From positions 115,840,746-115,904,745 of the forward strand of contig CM057826.1 in assembly GCA_030068075.1 (NCBI GenBank): a stretch of 64,000 bases of DNA. The letters are read 5' to 3'. The translations under genes and the position numbers were made by a program. Below are positions 10,411 to 19,995 of this stretch, one piece after another. The first letter of the stretch is position 1; each line of letters starts with the position of its first letter. Origin of the DNA: Paguma larvata (taxonomy: Eukaryota > Chordata > Mammalia > Carnivora > Viverridae). The notes beneath the pieces were generated by a model. The model saw only the letters and a list, made by a program, of their open reading frames with translations, did no database searches and was not told the origin of the DNA.

Positions 10411-11615
10411 TACCACGTCATGTCCTAAATGACCCAGTGACTTGTAGAGGGCTATGTCCAGCTCTGTATAGTCATCTACAGCATTCAGAGAGTTTGGCTA
10501 CTAGACTGCCCATGGGTAGTAGCCAAATCCACCCCCAGGTGAAAGAATAACAAACGTGGGAGGAGTGCTACAGTCTTTCATAGTGTGCCCTATTAATTGA
10601 TTTAACATCCCCCCTTTCAAGGTGGGGAGAGCTACAGCTTCTAAAATCTTCCAAAGTAGATTACATAGAATGCTGTCTCTAAAATCAAAATCATGTTTTC
10701 CTTGTAATTCCAGGAAGGAAGGGGGAAGTCAGATCTTAAATAAATCCCGAATTAGAAACAGTCTTTTCCCCCGCTTCTGCTGAAGCTACACAGCCCAACA
10801 AGTCTTTCTCTTGTGGACTTTCGGACTGGACCACTGCCAAAAATGCGAGCAAGAATTTGGCCCATTGTTACTTTAAATATCCTGTGTCGCAGGCCATCTA
10901 GGAATGTCTAAGTATGGGAATTTTCCTTCTGAGGTCTGGGATGTAGATATAAATAACTCGTTTGTTAGATTCTGTCTCCATCCTGCCTCTCCTGGCTTCA
11001 GTGGTGTGAATAAGCCAGCTTTGTCAAGAACGCTTACCAGCCCGCTCGGGGTGAGGCAGGCAGCGCAGAGCGGCAGGTGAATATGTCTCACCTGCTCTCC
11101 AACAATAACTTGCCCCTGCCAGGTCAGGCGAGCCGGGGAGGAGCGACTTCCAGAGCTGCCCCAAACGTCTTGAAAACGCTGTCTTGGGAGACAGTGGTTT
11201 GGGCTGACCCAGCGTATAACCTTGCGCTGAAGTGTGGAGAGCTCGCGCTTCTGGTAGGGTAAAAAGAGAGTTTTATTCCTGTCCTTCTTGCCACTTCTTT
11301 CCATAAAAGGATCTGCTGGAGTCAGACTTCCACATGTATCTGTCACGGATGAACTGGTAACTGCCTCTCTCCTTCTAGCTCTAACTTTCCCAAGTTTCTC
11401 TGGCCTTGGGATTACGACTAAACCAAACAAGCCCGCAGGCAAGACCCCATTTCTCTCAGAGGCAGTGTGCGCATGCGGGGGACTGTAAGGGGTGACCTCA
11501 CAACCGCACCCATCCGGCACCTTCTTGGCCTTCCCTGCCTCATTTCCGCCTGGTGGAACAGAGGACTGTAGGTCACCATGTCCTCGGAAGACAGCATTTG
11601 TTTTCTGTTGAAACC
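10411..11615. other. Single-copy DNA hosting the long minus-strand frame
   Basis: No transposon is recognised here. The sequence is moderately GC-rich between 11030 and 11520 with scattered CpGs, but not enough for an island. Confidence 0.45.
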
Positions 11616-11742
11616 ATGGCCTAACAGAGAGCATAATCATCAGAAGACCTGGGTTCAAAACCCAGCTGGACCGTACACTGGTTGTGTGACCAGTCCAAGG
11701 TCTTCCTGAGCCTCCATTTCCCCTTCTGAAAAACGGGAACAT
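10873..11742 (-). CDS. Long open frame of unknown status (289 codons)
   Basis: This is the longest open frame in the window. It starts with an ATG inside a MIR (so roughly the first 35-40 residues are MIR-derived) and runs into single-copy DNA to a stop near 10873. I see no signal peptide, transmembrane run, zinc-finger spacing, coiled coil or repeat, and recognise no family. Composition is even, with no low-complexity tract that would explain the absence of stops. No Kozak context, promoter or splice evidence supports expression. With about 6,000 stop-to-stop intervals in six frames, a random model predicts roughly 0.01 frames this long, so it is unusual, but local composition bias in mammalian DNA makes such frames commoner than the model says. 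It is most likely non-coding; a lineage-specific ORF or lncRNA exon is the alternative. Confidence 0.12.
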   Translation of the reverse strand: MFPFFRRGNGGSGRPWTGHTTSVRSSWVLNPGLLMIMLSVRPWFQQKTNAVFRGHGDLQSSVPPGGNEAGKAKKVPDGCGCEVTPYSPPHAHTASERNGVLPAGLFGLVVIPRPEKLGKVRARRREAVTSSSVTDTCGSLTPADPFMERSGKKDRNKTLFLPYQKRELSTLQRKVIRWVSPNHCLPRQRFQDVWGSSGSRSSPARLTWQGQVIVGEQVRHIHLPLCAACLTPSGLVSVLDKAGLFTPLKPGEAGWRQNLTNELFISTSQTSEGKFPYLDIPRWPATQDI

Positions 11743-11815
11743 GATGGCCTATCTCACACAGACTCCCGTCAGGGTTCAGTGAGAGTGTGTACATACGGCA
11801 GTTACCATGAAAAAA
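11615..11815 (+). mobile_element. MIR SINE
   Basis: Forward MIR: GACCTGGGTTCAAAACCCAG, TGGTTGTGTGACC, CCTCCATTTCCCC and the GTTCAGTGAGAGTGTGTA 3' part are all in order. Confidence 0.85.
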
Positions 11816-12099
11816 GAAGTCAGTAAATTTGAAAAGTCTGAGTGAGGAAACAGAGGACGAGAGTGAGACAAGAAGAAGAAAAAGGGAGGAAGACAGAAAT
11901 AGAGAAACAAAGGACAGATCGGAAGAGAGAGAATCACTGAGATCTGGACAAGGGGAGAACAGCTGGAGCCCAGATCCCGAGAGACAGACACGAGGAGGTG
12001 CGGTCTGGGATGACTGGGAAGTCCTGAGGGGAAAGGATGGACAGAGTAGCTTTCTCTCCTGGTGGACAGTCAGTGACTCTCCACCATTTTAGTGAGTGA

Positions 12100-12265
12100 C
12101 CAGGGCTAAGGGGTAAAGAACTAAGGTGACCTGGTGGAGAATAACCCACATAGAGGTCAGGGAAGGCTTCTCTGAGGAAGTGACATTTGAGCTGAAACCC
12201 CAGTGAGAAAGGGGAGGTATGAACCACGGGATAAAGACAGGGTCTTCCCTGACGGGCCCTCCCAG
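12100..12265 (-). mobile_element. L2 fragment
   Basis: The words GGAAGGCTTCTCTGAGGAAG and TGACATTTGAGCTGAAACCC are the reverse-strand form of the L2 3' region. The purine-rich stretch to the left (11840-11960) may be a decayed part of the same copy or unrelated. Confidence 0.7.
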
Positions 12266-13265
12266 AACCTGGTCCTTACGACACACACACACACCCCATA
12301 AAAGAAAGGCAAAGAAAAATCTGTAACAACTGCCCAAATAAAACAGGGCTGAGATGATTTGCGTTGGCAGTTTTTCAGAACTCGGTCGCCCCCCTCTCTC
12401 GCAAGAGCAGGAAGAGGCCCCCCGGGAAGCCCTCTATGGGGGGCAGGGGGCGGCAGACAAATGGTTCAGATAAAGATCTCCCTGCTGTGTGCTATTTTCC
12501 TTCCTTGCAAAGAGCACCTCAGCTCAATGAATCACCAGGGCTTCCTCTGGCTGGGGAGAGACTTCACACTTCCCAGCGCAGGCCCCCAACCCACCTCCAC
12601 CTTTCCTGGGCCAGGAGGACTATAAGCTACATTCAAAACAATGCTTCTGGGTTAGGGGCCGGAGGTGGGGGTGGGAGGGTGGGGGGTGGAGGAAGCCAGG
12701 GAAAGAGTTCAAGGCAGGATGCCTCCCCTTGACCCCAGTACAAGTTGAGGTGAAACCGCTTTCTTCAGGTCAAAGCTGCCAAAACAAAGTTAAAGGTGTA
12801 AAAAACCATGTGAGAAGGTCACACAGGGATGGCCCTCTGTGGAACCCCGGGGTGGAGTGGGGTGGGGGGACAGGAAGTACTTGACGGAGAAGCACTTTTC
12901 ACCATTCTAACTAGAGACGTCCCTCAACTACAGTAAAAGCATGGGAAGGGGGGCCGGTTTCATCCGCTCGGTAAACATGTGCTTTCCATGCTTTAAACAA
13001 GCCCTCATCGTGACTTTCTCTCCTAAACTGCTCTTCCTGCAACTTTCCCCGATCTTAGTAAATGTACAATTTACCCAGTAGCTCGGGCCCAAACCGGGTT
13101 CCTTGTTGGCCTCTATTTCCCGCCCCACACCTGATGCAGCAGCAAATCATACTGGTTTACGAATACATCCCGGATCCGATCTACTGCCACCACTGCCACC
13201 ACCAGTCCAGCCAGCCGCCATCCTTTCTGTCTCCTCTCCATGACTGCTCCAGCTCCCTGCTGTCT
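12266..13265. other. Single-copy DNA with a G-rich tract
   Basis: Unassigned sequence. A G-rich run at 12651-12700 could fold as a G-quadruplex. No gene is recognised; frames of up to 122 codons overlap in two phases. Confidence 0.45.
12667..12686 (+). other. G-quadruplex-capable tract
   Basis: Four G runs with one-base loops: GGGGGTGGGAGGGTGGGGGG. Single-base loops are the arrangement expected to give a very stable parallel quadruplex. No promoter or transcript start can be tied to it here. Confidence 0.75.
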
Positions 13266-13274
13266 CTTGTGGCC

Positions 13275-13445
13275 CCTGCTGTCCGCGTACTGAGAGCACC
13301 GGGCTGCTGCGGTGCCTTGGGCACTCCTCTGGGCTTCAGTGTCTGCCTCTAGTCAAGAGCGAAAACAGTAATACTTGCCTCTTGAGACTATTGTGAAGAT
13401 CAAATAAGAAAAGGGTGCCTGGCACATAGTGAGTCTTAGTATGAC
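13275..13445 (+). mobile_element. MIR SINE
   Basis: Forward MIR 3' half: AACAGTAATACTTGCCTC, ATTGTGAAGATCAAATAAG and TGCCTGGCACATAGTGAG. The 5' part (TGTCTCTTGTGGCCC region) is weakly preserved. Confidence 0.75.
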
Positions 13446-13539
13446 AATTGGTCATTTCACGTACCATGCTGTGTAGTGACAAGTTTTGAAAGAGTCATTT
13501 CTTCCCACTAGATTGGGTGTTACTGGAAGGCATGGGCCA

Positions 13540-14140
13540 TACCGAACTCCTAGCACAAAACCACAAGACATTCCTCTGCTCAAACCCTCCCTACTAGCTT
13601 CTCATTTCATTTAAAGCAGTATCTAAAGGCTGCACGGAGGCCGATAAGGCTCCCTCTGATCTGTCCCTGTATCTCTTCTGTTTACTCACTTCCTTCCTGC
13701 CGGTGGTCTTCCTTGAGGCTCCTCCATCCACCCAAGGAGGTTCTGCCTCAGGGCCTTTGCATTTTGCATTTGTTGGTTCCCTGGTCCAGAAAGCTCTTTG
13801 CCCAGATATTTGCATGGCTCATTCCCTAACTTTATTCAGGATTTTGCTTCATCATCACCTCTTTAGAAAGGCCTTATCTCACCTCCCTGTCCAGAATAGT
13901 CCCCCCTTCCACCTCTCACCTCCTCTCATCCTATTTTACATTTCACCACTACCTGCTCTTATATTACACATACATCTTTTGTCTACTTGCTTACTGTCTG
14001 TATTGCCCACTAGAATATAAACTCTATGAGAAGGCAAGGAGGTTGTCTTTTTAACCACTACATTCCTAATGTCCAGGACAGTGCCTGTCTGATGGTAGGT
14101 GCTTAATAAAAATGTGGTGGATGAACAAACGAATGAATGA
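13540..14140 (+). mobile_element. L2 LINE 3' end, about 600 bases
   Basis: A long L2 terminus: CTCAGGGCCTTTGCATTTTG at 13748, CAGATATTTGCATGGCTCAT, CACCTCTTTAGAAAGGCC, CCACTAGAATATAAACTC and the end GGTGCTTAATAAAAATGT followed by ATGAATGAATGAAT. The ORF is decayed. It is the best-preserved L2 in the window. Confidence 0.88.
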
Positions 14141-14144
14141 ATGA

Positions 14145-14265
14145 ATTTACTGAGCAGTTATGCATGCTGGCACTGTGGAAGGCACTCTATATCCTACACA
14201 TTCTCTTGGTCAGTCCTCGCAATTATCATACTACTAAGTGGACCCATATTTTAAAGACAAAGGAA
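14145..14265 (-). mobile_element. MIR fragment
   Basis: ACTGAGCAGTTATGCATGCT, CACTGTGGAAGGCACT, CTCGCAATTATCAT and CATATTTTAAAGACAAAGG follow the order of a reversed MIR 3' half. The copy is cut off by the SINE at 14269. Confidence 0.6.
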
Positions 14266-14268
14266 GTG

Positions 14269-14463
14269 GGGGTGCCTGGGTGGCTCAGTTGGTTAAGCGT
14301 TGGACTTTGGCCCAGGTCATGATCTCATGGTTCAGGAGTTCGAGCCCACACTGGGCTCTGTGTTGACAGTGTGAGCCTGCTTGGGATTCTCTCCCTCTCT
14401 GCCCTTCCCCTGCTTGTTCTCTCTCTTTCAAAAATAAATAAGCATTAAAAAAATAAATAAAGA
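14269..14463 (+). mobile_element. SINEC_Fc-type SINE, first of an adjacent pair
   Basis: Head GGGGTGCCTGGGTGGCTCAG, B box AGTTCGAGCCCACACTGG, CT-rich segment, then a tail AAATAAATAAGCATTAAA. A second copy starts immediately after the tail. Confidence 0.95.
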
Positions 14464-14466
14464 TAT

Positions 14467-14665
14467 GGGGCACCTGGGTGGCTCAGTCGGTTAAGCTTCC
14501 GACTCTTGGTTTCGGCTCAGGTCATGATCTCACAGTTCAGGAGTTTGAGCCCACAGTGGGCTCTGTGTTGACAGCATGAGCCTGCCTGGGATTCTCTCTC
14601 TCCCTCTCTCTCTGCCCTTCCCCTGCTTGTTCTCTCTCTTTTTCTCAAAATAAATAAATAAACTT

Positions 14666-14672
<7 letters not shown>
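14467..14672 (+). mobile_element. SINEC_Fc-type SINE, second of an adjacent pair
   Basis: Starts GGGGCACCTGGGTGGCTCAG directly after the previous tail and ends AAATAAATAAATAAACTTAA, running into a purine microsatellite. The two share variant words (GGTTCAGGAGTTCGAG type), so they may be related subfamily members. Confidence 0.95.
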
Positions 14673-14717
<45 letters not shown>

Positions 14718-14766
14718 GATGGAGGGAGGAAAGAAAAGGAAGGGAGGGAGGGAGGGAGGGAAGAGA
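14667..14766 (+). repeat. Composite purine microsatellite
   Basis: About 100 bases of almost pure purine on the plus strand: (AAAG)n, then (GA)n of about 18 units at 14680-14713, then GGAT/GGGA-type units to 14762. It grew from the tail of the SINE before it. Minus-strand frames running through it are artefacts of low complexity. Confidence 0.9.
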
Positions 14767-15009
14767 CAAAGCAAACCAAGTCAAGTGCTGAACCTTGCAC
14801 AGCAGGGCAAGGGAGAGCTCCAAGCAGAGAGGACTCCACATCCTGTTGCCTCTACCCCTGCTCATTCCTGCTAGGCCTTCTTGCCCGAGCGGACCTTCAG
14901 GGTCAACGCTAACATCTTTTCTTCCATGCAGCCTCTCCTGCCCTCGGCTGGCCAGGCACCCCTCTGCCATCCTGTAAAGTTTGCCTGGCTTCCCACCCCA
15001 CCTCCAGCA

Positions 15010-15195
15010 GCTAAGTGGACTGGGGCAGGTTGCTTCATTCCTCTGTATGTTAGTTCTCACATCTAAAAAGTGGAGAAAATAATAGTACCTGCCTCATGAG
15101 ACTGCTGCGAAGATTAAATACGATGAGTGGCGACCTTCAGAGAGTGTCTGGCATACACTAAGTCCTAATACTATGGTTTGTTTGTCATTTCACTT
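15010..15195 (+). mobile_element. MIR SINE
   Basis: Forward MIR: GGTTGCTTCATTCCTCTGTA, AAATAATAGTACCTGCCTCA, GAAGATTAAATACGATGAG and GTGTCTGGCATACACTAAG. Confidence 0.8.
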
Positions 15196-15334
15196 ACTAC
15201 CCGGCTGTGTTCCGGCTGACTGTTTCACAGGCTATCTCTTCCCACCAGCTGGGTATCACTGGAAAGCATGGACTATATCCAACACCCAGCACAACTCGGG
15301 CCACACGATGGGTTACCAGTCGCTATTTTCCAGG

Positions 15335-15545
15335 TCGACAATAGCAACAGTGAAAACTTACATTTAGTATGTCCTTTTAAGGTGCCAGGTCAGGCCGAAC
15401 ACTTAAAAATGCATTCACTCATCTAAGCCTCACAAAAAACTATGAGGTGCTGGACTTTTTGCCATTTTACAGAGAAGGTAACTGAGGCTTTCAAAATGTA
15501 AGCAAAGTGCCACCCAAACAGTAAATGGTGAAACAGCATTCTAGC
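15335..15545 (-). mobile_element. MIR SINE
   Basis: Reversed MIR: ACATTTAGTATGTCCTTTTA, CATCTAAGCCTCACAAAAA, GCCATTTTACAGAGAAGGTA and ACTGAGGC words in order. Confidence 0.8.
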
Positions 15546-15559
15546 TAGAAGGGAGGGAG

Positions 15560-15800
15560 TGGGAGGAGAGAGGGAGGAAGTCAACTTGACCTTTCTATTG
15601 GCTCAGTGAACCCAGGGCTCAAGGGGATTAGTGTACATTTGTGTGAAAAAGGGAAGGAGAAAGCTAATAAATGTGCAAATCTGCCCCCCAAGTCCCTAAC
15701 CTCACCCTGGCTCCAGTCTAAATAACACAATGGCAGCTAATTGTTTCCTGTTGCCCAGACGCTATCTGTTTGGCAATCAGGCACCCGGCTTGGGGTGGGG
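15560..15800. promoter_or_regulatory. Possible conserved non-coding block
   Basis: Repeat-free sequence between two MIRs. Binding-site-like words include CTATTGGCTCA (CCAAT-type on the reverse strand) near 15597, GCTAATAAATGTGCAAAT near 15662, CAGCTAATTGTTTCC near 15733 (homeodomain TAATTG) and GGCAATCAGGC near 15772. This is suggestive only; no conservation data are available. Confidence 0.25.
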
Positions 15801-16304
15801 GTGCGGAGCTAGAGAACTGTCACTGTTCACCTCTGGGTGAGGGTTGAGGGGCAGAGAGGGACTCAAGTCCATGGGTTGCCTTGTATCTCCACTTCCCTAC
15901 AGATTCCCTACAAATCCCTACAGAGGACTTTAAGTTTCAAAGCAACCTGATGAGTAAACCGCCAACCCCAGAGGAGCCCAGCCCAGACTACAGCCCCAAT
16001 TCTCCCGTTTCAAAACGGAGAGAGAAAACAATTCCATCTCTGAACACCACGTTGGGGGAAGTTTCCACTTGCCCTGAGTTTCAACTCCCTTCGGGGACTG
16101 TCGGAAGCACGCAGACCAGAGCTGCCAGCACCCAGCACACAGAGCAGTTTGGGCTTGTCCAAGGCTGGAAACACACTCTGGTGAGTTGGTCTAGTCTTTC
16201 AAAAGTGGTCCTGCTAGTCTGGGAAATGGGTGCCAGGAAAGAATGAGAGGTGCACAGTCTGGAAGGCACAGTGGGCTGGCCTGGCCAGTGCGGGGAGTGT
16301 GGGC

Positions 16305-16540
16305 TCGTCTGAAGACCATGGGTTTGGGGACTGGGTCTCAGGTTCAGATCATAGCTCCACTACCCACTGACTGGGTAACCTAACTGCGTTGCTTGTCCTT
16401 TCTTTGCCTTAATTTCCTCATCTGTAAAATGGGGATCCTAATTCTAATCTACAGGGTTGGTGTTGGGATTAACATGGATAGTGGCCATAAAATAGGGATT
16501 AACAAGGATAGAGGACACAGTAGGCACAGTGGAACACGTT
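16305..16540 (+). mobile_element. MIR SINE with an internal duplication
   Basis: Forward, nearly full-length MIR: TCAGGTTCAGATCATAGCTC, CTGGGTAACCTAACTG, CCTCATCTGTAAAATGGGGA. The 3' part contains two copies of GGGATTAACAWGGATAGWGG, 29 bases apart (16467 and 16496), a small tandem duplication inside the element. Confidence 0.85.
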
Positions 16541-16809
16541 AGGGCCTTTCCCCAGAGGGAGAGGGAGAGGGAGCCCTGTGCCAGGAGGCCCAGAGCAGAG
16601 CTAAGGAGAGCTGCTCACGCAAGGAATCCCCGTCTTTATTGCAGACATGCTCATTACTCATTGCTATCCAGGTCCCGTGGCTGTGACTGACCTGCTGATT
16701 CTAATTCATCATCATATTCTTAGGAGCATGAATTTACTTTCCGAGGTCTTCGAGATTCAAAGCGCATGTTTCAAACATGACTCCTGGACACTGAACACGA
16801 TGCTCAAGG

Positions 16810-16990
16810 CCTCTCTTCAATAATTAATTCATCCAATAAATATTTATTGAGTGCTGACAAGTCATCAGGCCAGGATCTGGGATGAACAAGACAGACGTGG
16901 CGCCTACCCTGCGGAAGCCTGGCCATCTGCGTGGGGAACGAGACACGGCCATGGCGGGAAGCTGAATGCAAGGCCATGGTGTGAGTCCTG
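16810..16990 (-). mobile_element. L2 3' end
   Basis: Reverse-strand L2 terminus: CATCCAATAAATATTTATTG, GGATGAACAAGACAGACG and CCTACCCTGCGGAAGCC. Confidence 0.75.
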
Positions 16991-17079
16991 CCGGTGAACT
17001 CCTTCATTAGACGTTTGTAGCAGAGCCTCTTTCATACAGATGGCGTGAAATGGATACGTCATTGAAAGGAAGACAAGGG

Positions 17080-17295
17080 TCACGATGAATGAGCACCCAC
17101 GGTGTTCCAGAAGGCAAACACATGGTGCCAGACTCTCAGGGCAGCCGGTGGAGGAGAAGGACCCCCGTCCTTACAGGCAAGGCGGCCGAGACTCCGGGAA
17201 GTTACTTTCCCTGCACATGGGAGCACCGAAAGAGCCGGGATTTGAACACTGGCTTTCCTGGACTCCCAACTCGATGTTCTTGCCACTGTGTCACG
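17080..17295 (-). mobile_element. MIR SINE
   Basis: Reversed MIR with the order GAATGAGCACCCACGGTGTT, then GAAGTTACTTTCCCTGC, then GATTTGAACACTGGCTTTCC. Confidence 0.65.
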
Positions 17296-17479
17296 GGTCA
17301 TGCATACAGTAGCTAGATCCCCATCCTCTGAGGATTTCAGACTGTTTGAAGATGGTCTGGCCGTGGGGGATTTTCGGATCACGCCTCACAGGGCCTTCAC
17401 AACCAAAATAACATGCTCAGTCTTGATTTTTTGAGCAGGGCAAATGACAAGTTAGGAGCTGTACTCCAGAAAGAGAAAC

Positions 17480-17665
17480 ACTGACTGCGGCAACAATCGT
17501 CAAGCTATCATTGTGCTCACCCAGTCCCGTCATTATCAAGCTCATGTTGGAGGTGAGGAAAAGGAGGTAAGTGAGGTTAAGCCATCTGCTCCAAGTCCCA
17601 TGGCTGGGCAGAGGGGTTTGAACGCACAGCCCATACTCTCAACGACCGCGTCGCCCATCAGGGGG
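17480..17665 (-). mobile_element. MIR fragment
   Basis: Reversed MIR-like words: GGAGGTGAGGAAAAGGAGGT, AAGTGAGGTTAAGCC and GGGTTTGAACGCACAGCCC. Diverged. Confidence 0.55.
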
Positions 17666-17919
17666 AGAGGTGAGCAACAAGAGAAAAGGTTGCGGAAAAG
17701 GTGAGACTGGGGGTCTACGGAAGAGTCCTACCAAGAAATAACAGCTGTGCCTCCCCAAGCTCCGGTCCGGTCCAGTGTCGCTGTCCCGTGACAGACTTGC
17801 CTTTTCCGCCACATCCCCTTCTTACAGCCCCTTCCCCTTCTGGAAAGCTGACCACCCTCTCCCAAAGGCCACTCTCTTTCCTGACCTCCTGCTGCTCTTG
17901 GGGCCTGGGACCCCTAACC

Positions 17920-18055
17920 CAGCATATGAAGCCAAGACCCGAATCTGGACCTGTCGCTCCTTAGCTGCGTGACCCAGGCTGGTCTCTCTCTCCGTTTCAT
18001 CGTCTGTCATAAAGATGTCATGAGACCGACTGGAGCTGTGTAACTAAAGACAATA
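17920..18055 (+). mobile_element. MIR fragment
   Basis: Forward MIR core: GACCCGAATCTGGACC, CTTAGCTGCGTGACCCAGGC and CTCCGTTTCATCGTCTG. Confidence 0.65.
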
Positions 18056-18890
18056 AGGAATATGCACGTACTCTAAAAGAAAGAGTCATGTGTCTACGAG
18101 ACGAGCAAAATTTCTCATTTTTGCCGCATTGCCGCACTAGATTATGAGACAAGGAACCGAGGGTTTTCGGTCTGTCACTCTATGGCAGATCCCATAGCTG
18201 ACCAGTCACGCTAAGGCCCTCACTCCTGGTATCTTGCAGGAGAAAGGCTGGCGGGGCAGAGGAGCCAGCCGCAGCCAAGAGGCCAGGCTGCCTGGGCCTC
18301 CCCGCTGCCTGCCAGTTCTTTCCTGAGTCTGGTGGGCCTCTGGCTTCCGAGGCAGCTGCAGCCCTGCACGATCCACCTCCTTCCCATGGAACCCATTTCA
18401 GGATTAGCTGCCAGGAGGTCATAAAATGCAGAGAGGAAGCGGGAGCATCCCACAATTGTAGGAACCTGGCTCCAAGGGAAGTAACCTGTCTGTTGGTCTG
18501 TCTGCCTCTGGGGAAGTGGGCCATAAATCGCAGTCTTAGGGGCTGGTGAAAGGCCAGAGCTATTTATAAAAAGTCTGGGCTTTTGAACTGTTTAAAGAGG
18601 CAATAGCCTTCTCTCAGGTAATTGGGGTTTGGTATCAAGGGCTCAAATGCTTCAGCAAACAAAGCCGTCAGGGCCCAGCTGGCAGAACGAGGGGGAGAGT
18701 GTGTCTGCCGGGAAGCGCAGGAGCCCCCCGCCCACTCTGCCCCACCGGGGCCGGCCTGCCGGTCTCACTGTTCGCTCTCGTGGCCCTGACCTGGGCTGCT
18801 CACCGGGCATGCACGGATGAACTCAGGCAGGAGCGATGCCTGCTTTCTTACAAGAGCATGAGAGGCGGCTGCAAGCTAAGCGCCTCCTCG
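18056..18890. other. Single-copy DNA, GC-rich on the right
   Basis: No transposon or gene is recognised. 18240-18460 and 18690-18790 are GC-rich with some CpGs. A MEF2-like CTATTTATAA sits at 18560-18569, next to TTTAAAGAGG words, in otherwise unremarkable sequence. Confidence 0.4.
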
Positions 18891-18894
18891 GGTT

Positions 18895-18963
18895 TGCACG
18901 CAATGCTGTGTGACTTGGCACTTGCTGCTTTTCCCACCTCTAATACCCTCCCCTGTGGTCCCT
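18895..18963 (+). mobile_element. L2 fragment, left of a SINE insertion
   Basis: CTTGGCACTTGCTGCTTTTC and CCACCTCTAATACCCTCC match the L2 'CTTTGCACTTGCTGTTCC' region. The copy resumes at 19200. Confidence 0.65.
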
Positions 18964-19198
18964 TCTTTTTTTTTTTTTTTAATAAGTTTATTGATTTATT
19001 CTGAAAGAGTGAGAGACAGAGAGAATGAACCTGAGTGTGGGAAGGGCAGACAGAGAGGGAGGGAGAAAATCCCAAGCAGGCTCTGTTCCTAGCATGGAGC
19101 CCGACGCAGGGCTTGATTGGACGAAGGACCCTGAGACCATGACCTGAGCTGTTAGCAGGAGTCAGACGCTTAACCGACTGAGCCACCCAGGAGCCCCC
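18964..19198 (-). mobile_element. SINEC_Fc-type SINE inside an L2
   Basis: T-run at 18965, AAGTTTATTGATTTATTCTG, then the body and the head GAGCCACCCAGGAGCCCC. It splits the L2 at 18895-19425. Confidence 0.94.
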
Positions 19199-19199
19199 G

Positions 19200-19425
19200 C
19201 TCTAGTCTCTTCATCAACGTCTTCTCCTCCAAGAGCCCTTCCCTGACTATACTGCCTTCTTTCAGCATCTTAGTTGATCTTATTTTCTTCAAAGAACTTT
19301 CAACCATCTGAGAGCTGGGTTTCATAGCCATGTGTCCCACTTATCCTCAGCACCAGCACCCTGACTGGCATGCAAAAGGTGCTCCCTAAATATCTGTGGC
19401 ATGAGTGAATAAATTAACATGAGAA
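19200..19425 (+). mobile_element. L2 fragment, right of a SINE insertion
   Basis: TCAACGTCTTCTCCTCCAAG, AGCCCTTCCCTGACTATACT and the end GGTGCTCCCTAAATATCTGT followed by GAGTGAATAAAT give the L2 3' terminus. Confidence 0.75.
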
Positions 19426-19436
19426 CGACATAGAGA

Positions 19437-19655
19437 GGGGCGCGAGGGGGGCTCAGTCAGTTAAGCGTTCATGAGTTCAAACCCGGCATCAGGCTTGCTG
19501 CTGTCAGCACAGAGCCTGCTTCAGACCCTCTGTCCCCTTCTCTCTCTCTCTGCTCCTCCCCCACTCATTCTCTCTCTTTCTCTCTCTCAAAAATAAAGAT
19601 TTAAACATAAATAAATAAAATAAGAAGTGAAGTTATCTTAAAAAAAAAAAAAAAA
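19437..19655 (+). mobile_element. SINEC_Fc-type SINE with an internal deletion
   Basis: The head GGGGCGCGAGGGGGGCTCAG is followed at once by GTTAAGCGTTCATGAGTTCA, so the segment between the A-box half and the B box is missing (about 40 bases). The CT-rich part and A-rich tail are intact. Confidence 0.88.
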
Positions 19656-19757
19656 GAACCACATATCTCTGTCTCTTTGGCCCTCCCCTGCTCATCCTCA
19701 ATCTCTCTAGTACAAAAAATAAACATTAAAAAAAATTTTTTTTTTTTAATAAATAAG
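19656..19757 (+). mobile_element. 5'-truncated SINE tail
   Basis: Only the 3' portion of a SINEC_Fc copy is present: CTCCCCTGCTCATCCTCAAT, CTCTCTAGTACAAAAAATAA and an ACATTAAAAAAAATT tail. Confidence 0.75.
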
Positions 19758-19799
19758 GAAGGACGGAAGGAAGGACGGAAGGAAGGAAGGACGGACGAA
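19755..19799 (+). repeat. GGAA/GGAC tetranucleotide repeat
   Basis: Units GGAA, GGAC and GAAG alternate over about 45 bases, arising from the SINE tail on the left. Confidence 0.85.
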
Positions 19800-19995
19800 C
19801 CACGTAGAGGAAGGGACCATGACTCTGTTGGGGAGTGTATATTAGACCTGAAAAGGCTTAAAAAGAAGGTGACAGTCACGTGTGCCTGCAGGAGGAGCAG
19901 TCAGGTAGGGGCCACATGCAGTTTCAGAGAGCAGGAGCAGAGCGGTGTGGCCAGAGGACAGGGGGCAGGAGACAAAGCTACGAAAGATAAAGGTC

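Noticed and set aside
14530..15060. 176-codon minus-strand open frame
   Set aside because: It runs through a SINE and the (GA)n/(GGGA)n tract; the Ser/Leu-rich middle is low-complexity translation.
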